Below the pieces are notes generated by a model that was not told the origin of the DNA, searched no databases, and worked only from the letters and a program-made list of their open reading frames with translations. From Membranipora membranacea (taxonomy: Eukaryota > Bryozoa > Gymnolaemata > Cheilostomatida > Membraniporidae): a stretch of DNA of 64,000 nucleotides. The DNA lies in assembly GCA_914767715.1 (NCBI GenBank), contig OU612065.1, positions 26,226,001 through 26,290,000 on the forward strand, written 5' to 3'. Positions 1-13,400 of the stretch are shown in pieces. Positions within the stretch are counted from its first letter, which is position 1. Each line of letters begins with the position of its first letter. A program made the translations under genes and the position numbers.

Positions 1-514
1 TTCCTCAGCCTGTAAGCCTTTGAGGCCTTCGACCAGGTCATCCTCATCACTGGATCTCCATTCTCATCTGTAAATTATAACGAATTCAACAGTGAAAAAT
101 GTGGTTAGCATTGACCTTGACGTGTTATTGAAAATGCAATTTACCAGAATTCTATTGGAGTTTATTTTGTTATCTGAGCAGTCATGATATTGAATCGATA
201 TCAGTTTGATGACATACCTTTCTTCACATCTCTGTTACAATTCTCGTTATGATCCAGAATAGCCAATTGAACACGGCCATTGCATGCTGAGGGCTCGTAA
301 TCAATTCTTTCGGATGCATAACTCAGCAACAAGCTGTGGAGGACTTCTAGTACTCCTGTATGCTGGCCATGTGCCGTCTGCCTTAACCGACTCAGAAAGT
401 TGGCATTAGAGATATGGCTCAGCAGAACTCTGTGAACACTGGATTCTAACCATTCGAAATTGGAGTGAACCACAAAATCGACACATGGAAACATAGTGAT
501 TAGGAGATCTATCC
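1..514 (-). CDS. Partial gene: two exons of an uncharacterised transposon-associated protein family (continues beyond left edge)
   Basis: Two minus-strand exons can be joined: about 514 to 218, then 67 to 1. The donor after 218 reads AAG|GTATGT and the acceptor before 67 reads TTTACAG. The phase is consistent: one leftover G plus AT gives Asp. The translation contains HTGVLEVLHSLLLSY and RVQLAILDHNENCNR and, in the second exon, MRMTWSKASKAY. From memory, this resembles a large uncharacterised animal family seen in fish and invertebrates, with an HTxxLExxHS..LxY motif followed by R.QLA.LDHN.N..R and a [FW]SK.....V-type tail, often with a zinc-finger N-terminus and sometimes annotated P2X7-like; its function is unknown. 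The upstream limit is uncertain: an in-frame stop lies just above 548 and a weak acceptor lies near 515. No initiating Met exon is visible. It could be a transposon-borne gene or a fragment. Confidence 0.5.
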
Positions 515-548
515 AATTGCTTATTATTACCGTTTTGGAGTTACCCAA

Positions 549-1550
549 TATTTACCTCTATGAATAACAAGAAAACTGGGGGTTCCCCTTAAGGAGGGGG
601 GCAACTCATACGCCATGTCCTTGTTAACGTCCAATGAGTTAGAAATACGAGGTTTGACGTTTATACAGGAAGTTGCGGTTGGAAATTCGGCCTTGTTACC
701 TTAAAAATTTACCACTAGACACACATCACATGCACCCAAATCACCTCTCACACCCTGAGAAATACAAAACCCTCAGTAGTTCTCTAGGGTGAGATGGTGG
801 GAATGGAAATCTAAAGTCTTTTCAGTTATTTTGATAAAAGGATCAAGACTATCTCGCAAATAGGTGAGATTAAGAAATTAGCATAACTCACGGTAAAGGT
901 GCTCCATGGTACTTGATAATGCATGAGCCAAGAAAACTTAACTCCAAAATATGAGGCTCAAAGTTTGTAAAACTACTGAATAAATATAAAACATTGCCTT
1001 GTCACGTTGTTCAAGAAAAAAGGTTCTTTAGGTGTAACAACTCTGTATTTCCTTCCCAGAAATCAAACACTATAGTAAAGTGTAAAAATAGCAACAACAT
1101 TCATATTCCTGCGTCTGAAGTTTTCAGAATTTAGCAGTGAGTCTTATCAGCCCAGGTAACAATGTGACGTGGTGGACCAAACTAAAGTTTGTCGAGACCA
1201 AATACAAAATTTGGGTAACCATATACATGAGAATATTGCGGTGGAAATTCTCCCTTTTTTTTGGTTTGAAACACATTGGCACTTTTTATTATGACATCAG
1301 TGTCCCATGCGTCACAAATAATGCACCAATATTCCTTTGAAGGACAAAAAGCTACGTTCAGGGTAGAAATTATTTTGTTTTGTTTTAAAATATTTGCAGG
1401 CAATATTTGCTAGGAATACATATGTGAGGTTTTAATGACCCATGGACATATAATGTTACACACGGAACAAAAAAACTCACTGCTACAACACATTGGGAAA
1501 GTAGCAGAACACATCATCCTTTTACTGCTGAAGTCAAAATCGAATGGAAA
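549..1550. other. Intergenic or intronic stretch, no recognisable gene
   Basis: AT-rich sequence with only short open frames (under about 75 codons) on both strands and no splice-consistent coding. It may be an upstream intron of the minus-strand gene at 1-514. No clear repeat was recognised. Confidence 0.4.
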
Positions 1551-1874
1551 TTGATCAAGTTATCACCCGCTAACCTTATTTACACCGTCAAGCCCGGTTG
1601 TGACATTGTGAAGTATGCAGGCAACCCAACATTGTCTACCTTGTTCCAAAAGTTTGACCCGTCGGCAGAGACACAACTCCTAACCACAGGTCAGGGAACT
1701 GAACGGGCAGATGAGAACAACTTGCTAGTCACCGCAGCTTTGTACCTGGCGCTGTCAGAGCCTAAGTTTCCAACTGAATGGTTTCATGCTGGACAACTGC
1801 TTAACTGCTCCAAGTGGTGGTTGATAAAACAGCTGACTTTCTTCAACCATATCGAGAGTATGTACAAAGCTTGA
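1551..1874 (+). CDS. Unidentified open frame of 107 codons
   Basis: A continuous frame whose composition is more protein-like than its surroundings, with balanced residues and segments such as CDIVKYAGNPTLSTLF and NNLLVTAALYLALSEP. It ends in a TGA just upstream of LINE remains. I do not recognise the family. No signal peptide or membrane helix is evident, and there is no good splice signal at either end. It could be a fragment of a mobile-element protein, an exon of an unseen gene, or chance. Confidence 0.25.
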   Translation: MIKLSPANLIYTVKPGCDIVKYAGNPTLSTLFQKFDPSAETQLLTTGQGTERADENNLLVTAALYLALSEPKFPTEWFHAGQLLNCSKWWLIKQLTFFNHIESMYKA

Positions 1875-1925
1875 TAGTAAACTATATGATATGCGAGATC
1901 TCAAAAGACCAGGTTAAACCCATCA

Positions 1926-2165
1926 TGGCTGCTATTATGTTGTAGACCTATGATCAGATCGGCTCTTACCTACGCCTCTCCTGTCTGGGACTCTCTTATT
2001 ACCGATACTAGCAAAAATCAAATTATAAAACTCGAGCGCTGTACACTAATCATATGAAGACGCTATCACCAGCTATGCCATCGCTCCAATCGAACAGTTT
2101 ATTTACACAATGGTCAAATCTGCAATGGGAAATGACCCCTCAAACCCATCTCACTAACTCAATTC
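1926..2165 (+). mobile_element. Degenerate non-LTR retrotransposon (LINE) fragment, end of reverse transcriptase ORF
   Basis: From 1950 the plus strand reads MIRSALTYASPVWDSLI and continues to an I..LERCT segment. This is the typical stretch just after the reverse transcriptase domain of jockey/CR1-like LINEs (consensus ..R..LTYA.PVW....., then a basic Q...LR segment). A stop lies near 2056, but a neighbouring frame continues with APIEQFIYTMVKSAMGN and NPSHL, so a frameshift has occurred. No upstream RT catalytic motif (FADD-type) is present, so this is a 5'-truncated dead copy. Confidence 0.65.
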
Positions 2166-2284
2166 TTCTCTTAAGAACCCAAAAATTGAGTAATTCTTAT
2201 TTTTATACATATATTTATTTAAGTTATTTCTCTATTATTATGTCAAATGTCTTTTATGATGAATTTTTATCTCGTGGAATTTAA

Positions 2285-4349
2285 TCAGGTAATCATTCAT
2301 TGCCAACTTTAGGAGGAAAATGAAAAAGATGTAAACATCATACGCAACACTTGACTACTTTTGTTTGACACGTACAGAATCATAAATAATCATTTGGTTT
2401 GCAAGTGACATTTAATATTATAACCAAAGATTTTTTTGAAATGTTTGGCATTGACCAATAAGTTCTCCTGCACATTATTCTAGACAGATTGCGATGATTC
2501 CCATGTCAACGCCAAAAATACAAGGTTGGCTGAAAATGAAAAAAATTCTGTTTCGGTTACCTGGCTGACCTTGCATTTTGGCCATTTTTGTGAACATGAC
2601 CAGTTTATCAGGAACTTGAGTTTCCAGGAGTGGAGATATTGAATACGCCTCAGGTCGGCTTAGACACCCTAAATACCGCACTGCCTGGGGCAAAGACTGC
2701 TTTTTGAGAAACATGTGCATTTATATTAACTAGAAATGCCTCGATCATAAATGCCACAAAACTTCAGGGGTGTGGATGATAAACACTCAGGTTGTCAATT
2801 GAGTTTACGATGGATGACCAATTGGTGATGTCATTACAAATGCAAACTAAAATGGCTGTCCTTTCCATGCAACCTATGACAACCTGAGTATCGCTGACCT
2901 ATTAGGTGGCAGAACTCCCCCTTCAATTATTTCCAGTGAGTACAGCGATAGAATATAGCGCAACAAATGTTATAATTGTGGTATAAACCACCAAGTTGTG
3001 AAAGAGATGATATGTAAAAAAAAATCTGCCCTCACCGGGATTTGAACACTTGTCACTTGTTTTTCACCTCTTATTTATAATTTTACATGCAATGGTCGAT
3101 GAACTGAAGTTCGCATGCTATTATAACTAAGCTTGGTTAGTAAATAACTAAAAAACGAATTCAACCAGAACATCAGCCAGTCAAGAAGTAGGGAAGAAAA
3201 CCAGGATCAGACGATAGTGAATTGAATATGAAGATAGAGTAATTTTCACTAACAGAGGCCAGGTATGTATGAGCAATGATTTTTGTTTCATTGGAAAAAT
3301 GAAGATTATTACCTATTACATCTTCAACTGCGCAGGTTGAGTGCATATCGCGTTTTTGATCGCCATTTATGGATGTATTGAAAAAGTATAAGCGAAACGC
3401 CTGTGGAACTCTAATTTCCGTTCAAGCAAGCAACAACGCCCATTTGATATTTATTTGCACACCAAAAACACCTTTGAGAGACTGAGTCAGAGACCGAGAT
3501 GAGGCCTGAGCTGAGCTGTATTCAAACCAAATTAAAAGTAAATTTCATCAGAAATTTATTTGTTCACAGTCATTGAGCTCTAAGGTACATTTAAACTGTG
3601 AATGCTTTCAAACCTGAACCTATACTTAGATCTCAATGAGCTATTGACCTTGACCATTAATATAGCTGAGGAGAAGAAACCCCTGGTAACTCCTGTTTCG
3701 GATTCAGGTAACTCTTGTTGCTGTTTTTTGGTTGGCGGTCTACCTTAATGTCTTATTTGATAATCATCGCTATAATATTATGCAGTCTAACCAAGGCTTA
3801 AAACTTGGGGGTTTACCGCTACCTATGGCTTCTTGGTCTAACCACATCATTATTTTTCACCTTCACAAGCTATACACTGTGACTTTGACTATTTGATATA
3901 TAGTTTATAATATGAAAGGTAGGCAATCAACAAGCAAGGAGGTGCAAGGACCCCTTTTATACCACAAATATTACTAGGCACAACATGCATAACAGTATAA
4001 CATACATGCTAGTCTTGACGAGCTTGACAATACAGGCTTCCCTCTTACCTGCTGCAGAGAGGCATGGGCATGGCATAGGAGGAGAGAAAGAGGGGGGATA
4101 GACGTGGGAGGGTTTGTGCCGAGGGCCCCTTGGGCTTGCAAGCCTGTATTTTGCCCATGGCCAACATCAACCATCAAAAAACCCATACTGGAGAATCCAT
4201 TCAACCATTCATGTAACACAACTCGATCACCAATTTGACCTATTAAAAAATAAAGCCCTTGATGTTTTGTGGTATTTATTTATTCCTAGGGCATTTTTAG
4301 TTTAGTTATCTGGCAAAGAAGAATGATGATGCCAACTTCATGGAGCCGC
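2285..4349. repeat. Intergenic DNA with interspersed repeat copies
   Basis: No gene was seen. The segment about 2430-2650 is a diverged copy of 33660-33860: both contain aaaatacaaggttgg and gaccagtttatcagga in the same order. The phrase aaatgccacaaaacttcagg occurs here at about 2748 and again at about 10742. At 4029-4039 and 4140-4150 an 11-base inverted repeat (AATACAGGCTT / AAGCCTGTATT) bounds a GA-rich stretch. The remainder is simple AT-rich sequence. Confidence 0.45.
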
Positions 4350-6870
4350 ATGCTTATTGTGCTATCCACGATTCATACAAGCTTTGGCTCAGGAAGAAAC
4401 GGAAGACCGGTCATCGGAATACTTCAAGCCAGGAATATCACCAAACCTAGAATACGGTAAGACTTTAGATTTCATAGTTTTCTTTACATAAACCTTTTCG
4501 ACCTGAGAGCAGTACTCTGAATCACAAAAAGCCGCAGTACACCTCTTCCTAAATGCTGTCACTGAACAAATCACATACATGCAATATATCATTAAATTGA
4601 TCACAATATGCAAGATTCTAGTTGGCGGTAGCATCAGCCAATCTCATACATGACAAAGTGACATCATTAATCATCAATGATCTTTAATTTTCTCGTTACC
4701 AAAAAGGATCTCAAGTATACACCATCATGTCTGTGGCCTTTGTGAAGCAGGCTGGCGGAGCAGCTGTTCCTATATTTACTGACCAAACTGATGAATATTA
4801 CGATCAGCTTTTCTCAAGACTGAATGGATTGTACCTTCCTGGAGGCGTTTCAGATAGTTTGGATTCTCAATATGCTTACACTGCTCATAAAGCCTACAAG
4901 TAGGTAAAAATTTCAATTTCATAGTTATCAGTGAACAATGATTATACGATTTTGAAATGACATAATCTTTGTTCTGGTCAGGTAATTTGGCAAAAATTCA
5001 GGATTTATTTGTCCAACACTTGACTTACTGTTAAAACATTTTACAAAATCAACCACCGAGAAAAAGGAAAAAAAAAAAATTCAATCAAGATGAAGAAAAA
5101 TGAAATCATGGTTCAGCAGAGACCTTTACTTGGCCAACAAAGCCCATAGATATACAATGTGGCATAGCTCTGTATTAGATAACGACAGTACACACAGCAG
5201 AGTACCGAGTAAGCAGTGCCAGCAAACAAACAGAGTAGGAGTAGGAGGTGGCTCAGTTGGTTAGAGCGCCGTACCTTTAGCATGCAAAAGTTAAAGGTCT
5301 TGATTTCAAACCCCAATACAGTCCACCTGCCTGTCCAACCTGCCTGCAAACAGAGAGCAACCTTTCGCAGATATTGCAGCCGTGTCCTTAAGGAAATTAT
5401 ATTTCGCCTCCTATGCTTCGGAATGTGGCGTATGATAAGACAACTGATCATCATCAATGTTGTCAATGGTTGATTAAAAACATATATTCATATATCCTTA
5501 AACATAGTGACATTTACAATACTGACAGTTATCCATATTTGGGTTCAGGAATATTGATGAACATTCTATTGCGTGAAGAATTAGGCCCAGTTTGAGGCAA
5601 AATATTAGCTTGAGTGATAGTAAACTTTAAACATATCCAAATTCTGTACAATAGAACACTTGTCAGAATAACTGGCAAACAAACCAGTGCTCGGCAGCTT
5701 GCAAATTGCACATTACTACAGTCGTTCTGCTTCCCGCTGAGGTCTTGATGATTAATTTTGGATTTTAAAATTTTAATTTTTCAAAGAATTAAAAAAAATT
5801 GTCAATTAGAATCATCCTTAGTCTCACATCACAAGTTTAGCAACTTGTCAGCAACTTGATCTAATTGCGTGACTGCCATTATTTGACCATCCAGGACATT
5901 TATTCATTCCAAATAAATTGATTACAAAAATTATCCATTAATCAAAATAATCCCAAAAACACCCAAACCCCAAACAAACAATTCAATACCCAAAACTGAT
6001 ATAACAAAAAATCCCATACAATCACCCAAATTGGTAATGCTGACAGCTCAACTATTCTCTCTGAGGACGTTCAACATAACATCCTGTCCTAAGACCTTAT
6101 ATCACTTTAAGTGCGATGAAAAGAGTATTCTGAATGTGTTCTAAAAATCTGCATATTATTCGACTTTTGGAATACAGAGAATGCATACCTACCAATTTCT
6201 TTTCAATTCTAGGATTGTAAAAGAGATGAATAATAGAGGAGTTTACTTCCCTATATGGGGTGTATGTCTTGGGTTTCAAGTGATGGCATCCTGGACATTT
6301 GAACCAATGATCAACCCATGCCACAGATGTAACAAGGTCCACTCCAAGATGATTACGCTAAATTTTACTGAAGATGCAAGAACCAGCCGACTTTTTAACG
6401 AAGCACCTAGTGAGCTATATACAGCTCTACAGAATGATGCAATAGCAGGAAGCTTCCATAAGGATGGTGTATCTACTGCAATTTATAAAATGAATGACAG
6501 ATTTCAAGAGGAATTCAAAGTGCTTTCTACAAACCACAACGGGAACGGTGTAGAATTCATATCAGCAATGGAGGCGAGAGGTTATCCATTTTATGGAATG
6601 CAATGGCATCCAGAAAAAGTGCATTTTATGAGTAGGCTTGTCGCAGCAAAAGATCTTCAGCGTCCGCAAAGTGGATTTGCAATGAATAAGTATCTTAGTA
6701 ATTTTCTTGTAGAAGAGGCAAATAAAAATGACAACACTTTTTTGTCAGCTGCAGAGGAAGAAAGGTTTTTATTCGGCCAATATGAAACCCAAGAACTATT
6801 TCAAGGGTCTCTGAAAAGAGTTTCGTTTGCTTATTTTGATGATGAAGACGGGTTATGCGAAGCTGATTAA
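4350..6870 (+). CDS. GGH: Gamma-glutamyl hydrolase (folylpolyglutamate hydrolase), three exons
   Basis: Secreted or lysosomal cysteine hydrolase of the class-I glutamine amidotransferase-like fold. It removes gamma-linked glutamates from folylpolyglutamates. Exons: 4350-4456 (Met, hydrophobic signal MLIVLSTI, then GRPVIGILQ, the family's first strand); 4707-4899 (MSVAFVKQAGGAAVPIF and LNGLYLPGG); 6213-6870. The last exon carries nucleophile Cys in PIWGVCLGFQ and the His-Pro-Glu of YGMQWHPEK, then FLVEEANKND near the C-terminus, all as in animal enzymes. Donor AA|GTAGGT to acceptor CTAG|G at 6213 is in phase. The join from exon 1 to exon 2 is off by one base: the frame giving RPVIGIL cannot read into exon 2, whereas the neighbouring frame (ending PNLEYG) does. 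That suggests an indel in exon 1 or an unseen micro-exon. A poly(A) signal AATAAA is at 7014-7019. About 600 bases separate it from INTS10. Confidence 0.93.
5238..5405 (+). repeat. tRNA-derived SINE copy in GGH intron 2
   Basis: The head has a tRNA-like A box (GGCTCAGTTGGTTAGAGCGC) and a decayed B box (GATTTCAAACCCC). The tail, CCTGCCTGCAAAC then ATATTGCAGCCG and CTTAAGG, is shared with the copy at 35682-35885. This is a SINE, not a functional tRNA: the acceptor stem does not pair. Confidence 0.7.
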
Positions 6871-7013
6871 ATTGTTTGCTACTGCAGGATATAAAAGACT
6901 GTTTCTGAGTCAATCTCGATAATGTATTGTAGTGTTCTTGTGTCAGACCACAATAACCAGTTATATTATAGCCTCATACACTATACGTACGACTCCTTGT
7001 TTTTTATTTAGGA

Positions 7014-7019
7014 AATAAA
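7014..7019 (+). terminator. Polyadenylation signal of GGH
   Basis: Canonical AATAAA about 145 bases after the GGH stop codon. No competing signal lies closer. Confidence 0.55.
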
Positions 7020-7472
7020 TTACATAGAATGACAATCTCAGAACCGTTGCAGGGTTAGGCATAGCAAAACAGGGTGCGAGAGCTTGCTTATGCAATGAAC
7101 TTTATTCACAAGCTAAAAATTTGATCAAAATTTTGATCAATAAACAGCCAGGAATGAGGACTCTGAATCAATGATGAGATCATTGCTATATAGCCTGTCT
7201 TAACAAGCTAATTGCTATTATACATCTCAATGTAAACTGGGATTCAGTTCATCAATTAGGAGTTATCTACTCTGATAACAAAATCCAACTGCAAAGAATG
7301 AAATCAACTGTGATCGCCACATGGCCTCTAATCTGACCTTAGTAATGTTCCTGCAATTAATTTATGAATAATGGAAACACACCCCGCTTCTCCTTATTTT
7401 CTTCGCAAATGCACTCAATCTAACTTTATGAAGTTGAAAAAAAGGACAATAAAATAAGAAAAGGGGAATAAG

Positions 7473-10400
7473 ATGAGTACAGAAGAAGTATTTTTAGATT
7501 GGCTAAAGAAGAAAGCAGAGTCAGTCCGAGATACTGATGTATATGAATCCAAATCATGGCTATTGACAGCATCAACCCTGTTCCCTGGCAATATATCAAT
7601 GAAGGTAAGTTAAGATGTTTAAACTCCTTACTTACTAACTATACTACTTTCTTTACTAATTTCAATTTGTAAAATTTGCTATGGGTTTGTTTCCTGAAAC
7701 TTATCCTTGTTAATAATTCATTTCATTCCTTTATTTTGCTATTGGCATATAGGGTACTACTTTGTGGCAAACTATGTAATTATGAGTTAGACTTGGCTAA
7801 AATGAAAATGTATGTTAGAGCCTTTGAATAATAGACAGTGACTGTGAGTGTCTTTCACGCTGATTGCCCCTCAACTCTTTTATCTGTCGGTTGTTCGTGT
7901 TCGGGAGTCCTTGTGAAGTGTGAACTCACGTGACCTTATTCGTTGTAGATGGAGTCTTATCGCCTGGCTAAACAAAGTGCGAACAAACAAGAAGCATGTC
8001 TGTATTTGACTGCAATGTAAGTTAAATGAAGATCTATGAAGGTCTATCTACATTGGGTCAAAAGCGATGCAAAATGACCAAGTTCAGATGACAATAAAGC
8101 AATGCACTGGAATGGAGTAATGCAAGATAAAATTCATCACACAATTTCGTTTACATCAAACAAATAATAAGTCTCTGTGATTGAATAATGGATTCATTAG
8201 TTCCTGCGATCTAGATTCTGGCCTCAGCATGCTTTTTTTGCTGGTCTTTAGTTGTATCAAAGAGTTGAGCGGGTTGGTCGGAGTAAAATATTATCCATAG
8301 CAGTTCTGGATAGGTTGTATAGTTGATATTGATTTATCTTTATTTCTTCTTCAAAGGTTGGAAATGGCTGGCAATGATGATAACGCAGAACTTCAAGCAG
8401 AGTTGGATATGTTGCTGAAGAGTGTGCAGTCTGGAAGCAATACAGATCATGACAGGCTCAACTATGGTATGATACATCACATTTCCAAGTACTACTTTTT
8501 ATCAATGCTGAAGCCTCTAAATTTAGGACTAACTCTATCGATTTCTCATCATCTGCATTTTTTAAATGAAGCAGAGCCCATGTTTGTGCTATTAATTTGT
8601 TTGCTTCAAGGTGGTATTCTTAGTTTTCAATCAAACACTTTTAAGCAAGTTTTTTATTCTTGGTTATAGAAATACTATTCTCACTGCAAGCTGAGAAACT
8701 GCGCGAGTTGCTGAAAAGATTGGCTGATAGAAGCAAAGATCCCATGAGTAAATGTTCTATTATTTTGCTGTTGATCAAAAACTTCCCTGTTCTGGCAAGA
8801 GAATACGGGGTAAGTTAAATAATATACACTTTATTTGCTATTCAGTGCCCCTTTTTGAGGCCAATGACAATTTGCTTACATATGATCGATGAAACATGAT
8901 ACAACTCGCAAGTGCACCCTCGTACAAGGTAAAAGAGGGCAAGCTAGGGCTATGGCTAGGGATATTCTTACATTTTTTTCATTTATTGACCAATACTCGG
9001 CATTTTCTCCCCACTTGTGGTGCAACTTTATTGGAGATTAATTTCATTGCTGAATTTTTCAAATTTTTGGATCAATTTTACCATTGGCTTTTTTTCTATT
9101 TTGCAGCCTGTCTTAGTCACCACTCTGTTTGAGGCTGAGTTAAAGGAGAGTCCTAACAGTATCAGAAATATGTACAGGAAATATTTCGGTAAGTATTGAT
9201 TACTGATATATAGACAGGATGTTTAAGTTAGTATGGGATGGTTGTGATCAGATAGCTGGCCACTTGATCGATGTTGCCTATCTTCTCCTATCAAAACAAG
9301 GTGTGTCTACTTAGAGTCTATGTAATAACAAACTATATAAGTCAAAGTAAAACTGTTCTCATGAAGTGTCAGACTTTGGAGTTATGTAAACTCGGAAAAT
9401 GAGGGGACAATTCCCTTTTAATATTACTGGATGATTCATCTGTACTTGTTGTTGTAGTTAGTGAAGCTCTACCCCTTATGCTGTCGGATAACCCAGTTGG
9501 AGCAGATAAGAAGATTATCCTCAACTGGCTGGATAAAGCTTTCCAGTACTATGTGGTCACATCTCTGATGCCAAGTAAAGAAGGTAATTTTGAATGGCCT
9601 AGATATTTGTGCTGAAGTATTGGCCAATGAAGCTTGAGTATACCTGTAAAGTTGTCAGAAGAAATTTTCCTAAGGATCCTGCGCTATCAATATGTTGACT
9701 AATACTTAAACTATTGTTGCCACACATGCAAACATGTGGTTATTGAATTCTGTAACGCCCAAAACTTACAAAATAAGGCTGCAATCTCACCAATAGGCAT
9801 TTAATTTGCACAAACAGATTGTCAAATCCAGGTCATAAAATTAATTCTGTCGCTGAAAAGGGGACGCGGTTATCACCTTACCAGTTAAACATAATGACAT
9901 CATCACCTGCATCATTAATTTCATACCCTGATTTTGAAGATCACTTTGTGCAAATTATATGCCTATATGGTGGCAATTCAACTCAACTATTTATCTTTGA
10001 GCTATACAGAATTCAATAAGCACATATTTGCCTGATGGCAGCAGTAGCTTAAAGATTCAGATACAACAGCAGAGGTGCTCCATGGAAACTCTATTACATG
10101 AAACTGCTTTTACAACTTCACAAATAACTAGGAGGATATTGCCTTCTAACTGTAAAGTTCCTTTCTCCAGACTTATTTGATTGACAAAACAATTTCTAAA
10201 ACCTCAAGTTGAAGGATTTGCTAATGATTACAATGCTATACGATCATAGGTATGATGTCACCAACTCTATCAGCTCCTCCTCCACTGACAAAAGCTCCAT
10301 CTATAACCCGTCCTTGGGAGAGTTTAGCCAACCTGTTATGTAAAACAGCCAGACAAGTCAAGTGGAACCTCGAGTTTAACCACTTCATGTCAGAGTGAGT

Positions 10401-13400
10401 TGACGACCTATTGGTCCTCTCTAACTTCAGGATCACACTGACATCAAGACTTAACTATTATCATGTGTTAGAGTCAATTTAGTGTGAGCAACTAACATGT
10501 TCCTGTCTCTAATCGATGAAATTGGCGTAGGGTCGTCACACCGAATCCCCAGTGATGGTACTCATGCTAGGTGAATTAATTCACTCTCTGTAAATCAGAG
10601 ATATACTATATCGCCTCATCGGTGTGCTTCAGAAATTGCAAAAAGGGACTCACCAAATGTATAAGGTTATTCGATGTTAATCAAATTCTAAGTGTGCTGA
10701 ACACTTAGAGTATATAATAAGTAAAAGTGCCGCAGGAATAAATGCCACAAAACTTCAGGGGAATGGATAACAGACTCTTTATTTTTGAAAAGGTCACGTT
10801 AAAATGGCGAGTTATGTGAGATTAACGAGATATATCGCTTTTTAAAACTTTTTAATATTGTATTGGTGATCATGTCTAATAGTTATTTTCAAAGTTGAAA
10901 CTTCCCATATATTTGACGTTGAGTCGCAGTGACCTCTGGAAGTTAATTTTGGGGCAAAAAGTGCCCTTTTTAAATTGAGCCCTCCGTGCCTTGTTTTTGA
11001 GGTATTCGATTAGTTTATGCTTTCATCATATAGAGGAGGCATGGCACTAACTGGAGGAGTGACATTTTAGTGAAACTTTAAATTTTAGGCCTCCTGTCTT
11101 CGAGACTTGAAATCGATAATTTGCAATAGTTTTAGGGCCATTTCTGACCCCTCATTACATGCAACCCCAATAATGCAGAAACTGAAATTTCCAATTTATT
11201 ATACCATTTCGGTCTTGTACTGTCACTTCCATCAATAATCTTACCAGCTTACAGATCCTGGTTGTCACAACTGTAACAGATAATAACCCAAATTTTAACT
11301 AATTTAGGTCAAAATTTTCCAGCCAAAAATCAGATACTCAGAAAGATGTCAGTCAAGTTTGTTGTCAGCATGATGAACAGCAGGAGATTGTCTAGGTTTT
11401 GATCGAAGCGATTGTTGATAATGGCTTTAAATCTTGAGATATTTGGATTTTTGTGGCTAAACCAGCTTTTTTTGGTCCAAAACATGCACTCCGCTCCAGC
11501 CAAAAAGCTGAAAATAGGTTAAAGAACATGTTATACACACTAGCTTCCATTAAACTAGAGAGTATTTCCGAGGTTTTGTCAGTGGAGTTTGATGATAAAT
11601 TCAATAGTTAAGAAGTTATGAGCATAAAAATTTCTCTTTCAATGCTAAACAATCACCCAAAAAAAGTGATCCATTGTTGTACACAATGTGCTTTTCATGT
11701 AATACTGCATAGATTTTCATCACGCTTTTGCATAACGTTATTTGCCCTTTGCTGCCTATATGTTTTCAATGTATTTTAGTTAATGTACAATCAATCAAGT
11801 TAGAATCATGCGGTTTAAAAAAATATGCGATATTAAACATAAGCAGACTACTGGCAACGTGTCAGTGAAGGAATTTTCGAGATGGGACAAGTAGTTCCTG
11901 AGAAACTAAAAAGGCAATATATCACGTATGAATGGATTCTCCAGTATAGGTTTTTTAAGACAGATGGTTTCACCTGCTTTTTTGTAGTGATAACTTACTA
12001 TGGTACCTACAGAAGCTCAACAACATACTAGCCAACGAACACAGCAAAACTATGAAAAGAGAATTTGTATACAATGCTACTTACCTAGTATTCAAACTGA
12101 TACATACTTACAACACACTTACCAAGAAATACGACTCCATATGTGTGGTTCAGAAATCATTCTCAGGTAAAATAACCATCTCTTTATTTCTCTATAATTC
12201 CTACCCCCCAACCCTATCTGATCAATCCAGTCTGAGACTAACCAAAACAAAATAGACCATGATGATGTTAATATGGCTATATCATGGCTAGTTCACGGCT
12301 ATCTTACGGTTATCTCACGGCTATGTCATGGCTATCTCACAGCTATTTCATGGCTGTATAGCCGCATTGCTTCCTCAAGGCTATCTCATGGCAATGTTTC
12401 GTCAATTCATTTACAAATACTATACTTGGATAAAGTCACAACTTGAGTACCTTGTGAGCCTAAGATTTTCGGTTCAGTGGCGTTAATGACCTCCCCATAC
12501 ACTTAAAAAGCTCAAGGATTATAGCATCCTAATTCTTTCTTTTTGTAGATAAGTTGAGCACACCGCGAAAGAAAAAGAAAAGTGTAGTTCCAGCTTCTAG
12601 AGATAATATTATACTCACGGCTGGTGAGGGGATACATGACAGTAAAAACTTGTTTCATGTCTTCAAAACAGCCTGTACAGTATGGAATATGCTTAACAAT
12701 GATTACTCAAAGGGTATGTGATATATGTACGCATGTGCACAACTTATACTGTAAGAGATGGCGCAATTGGTTAGTGCGCTTGCTATTCAATGCCAGGCGA
12801 TTGGAGCAAGTTGTGAGATTGAGTCCCACTGATAGAGCTTTCAAAGGTTGATTGTGCCAGGCCCAGCAACCTCGGGTGTATACCTCTTATGATATGTGGA
12901 TAGTTAAATTGATCCTGTTTTATCACGACATAAAATGATAGGATAATTATGGATAGCAAAAAAAAATTCCCGTTGTTGTCCCATATTACACTTTTACCCT
13001 ATTGTTTGCATTCTGCGCATGCTCAGCTCTGGGTATGAGCTGATCTCTGCAAAATTGAGGCTCGGAATTTCGAAGCCATCTGATTGGCTACCTGCTCTGG
13101 TGGCACACTCCCAAATGCGTGCGGAATTGTTAGACAGAGCTACTGTCACTATTAGCTAAATTTGATTAGTAGTTTATTCAGGGGACATCCCATTTCCCCA
13201 GACCAAAATTGCAATCCGAACCCAGACTAAACTCATTGTTCTTGCACATGCGCAAATTAAAGTCACGCATGATGCATACTTAGCCTTACGACAACTTCTT
13301 TGTGGTAATGATAGCCGAGTTTATCAGTGATCTACATGCCCAGTCAGATCACGAGAGTCAGTATGTATTGTTTGAGTGTTATTAGCATCCTTACCTAGAA

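Noticed and set aside
6181-6212. In-frame ATG at 6181 as an alternative GGH start
   Set aside because: It lies in the intron before the CTAG acceptor. The family needs the preceding exons for the first strand and the PGG motif.
12272-12400. Regular short repeats suggesting a CRISPR-like array
   Set aside because: Units of 11-12 bases are contiguous and degenerate with no spacers, and the genome is eukaryotic. The same applies to 29424-29521.
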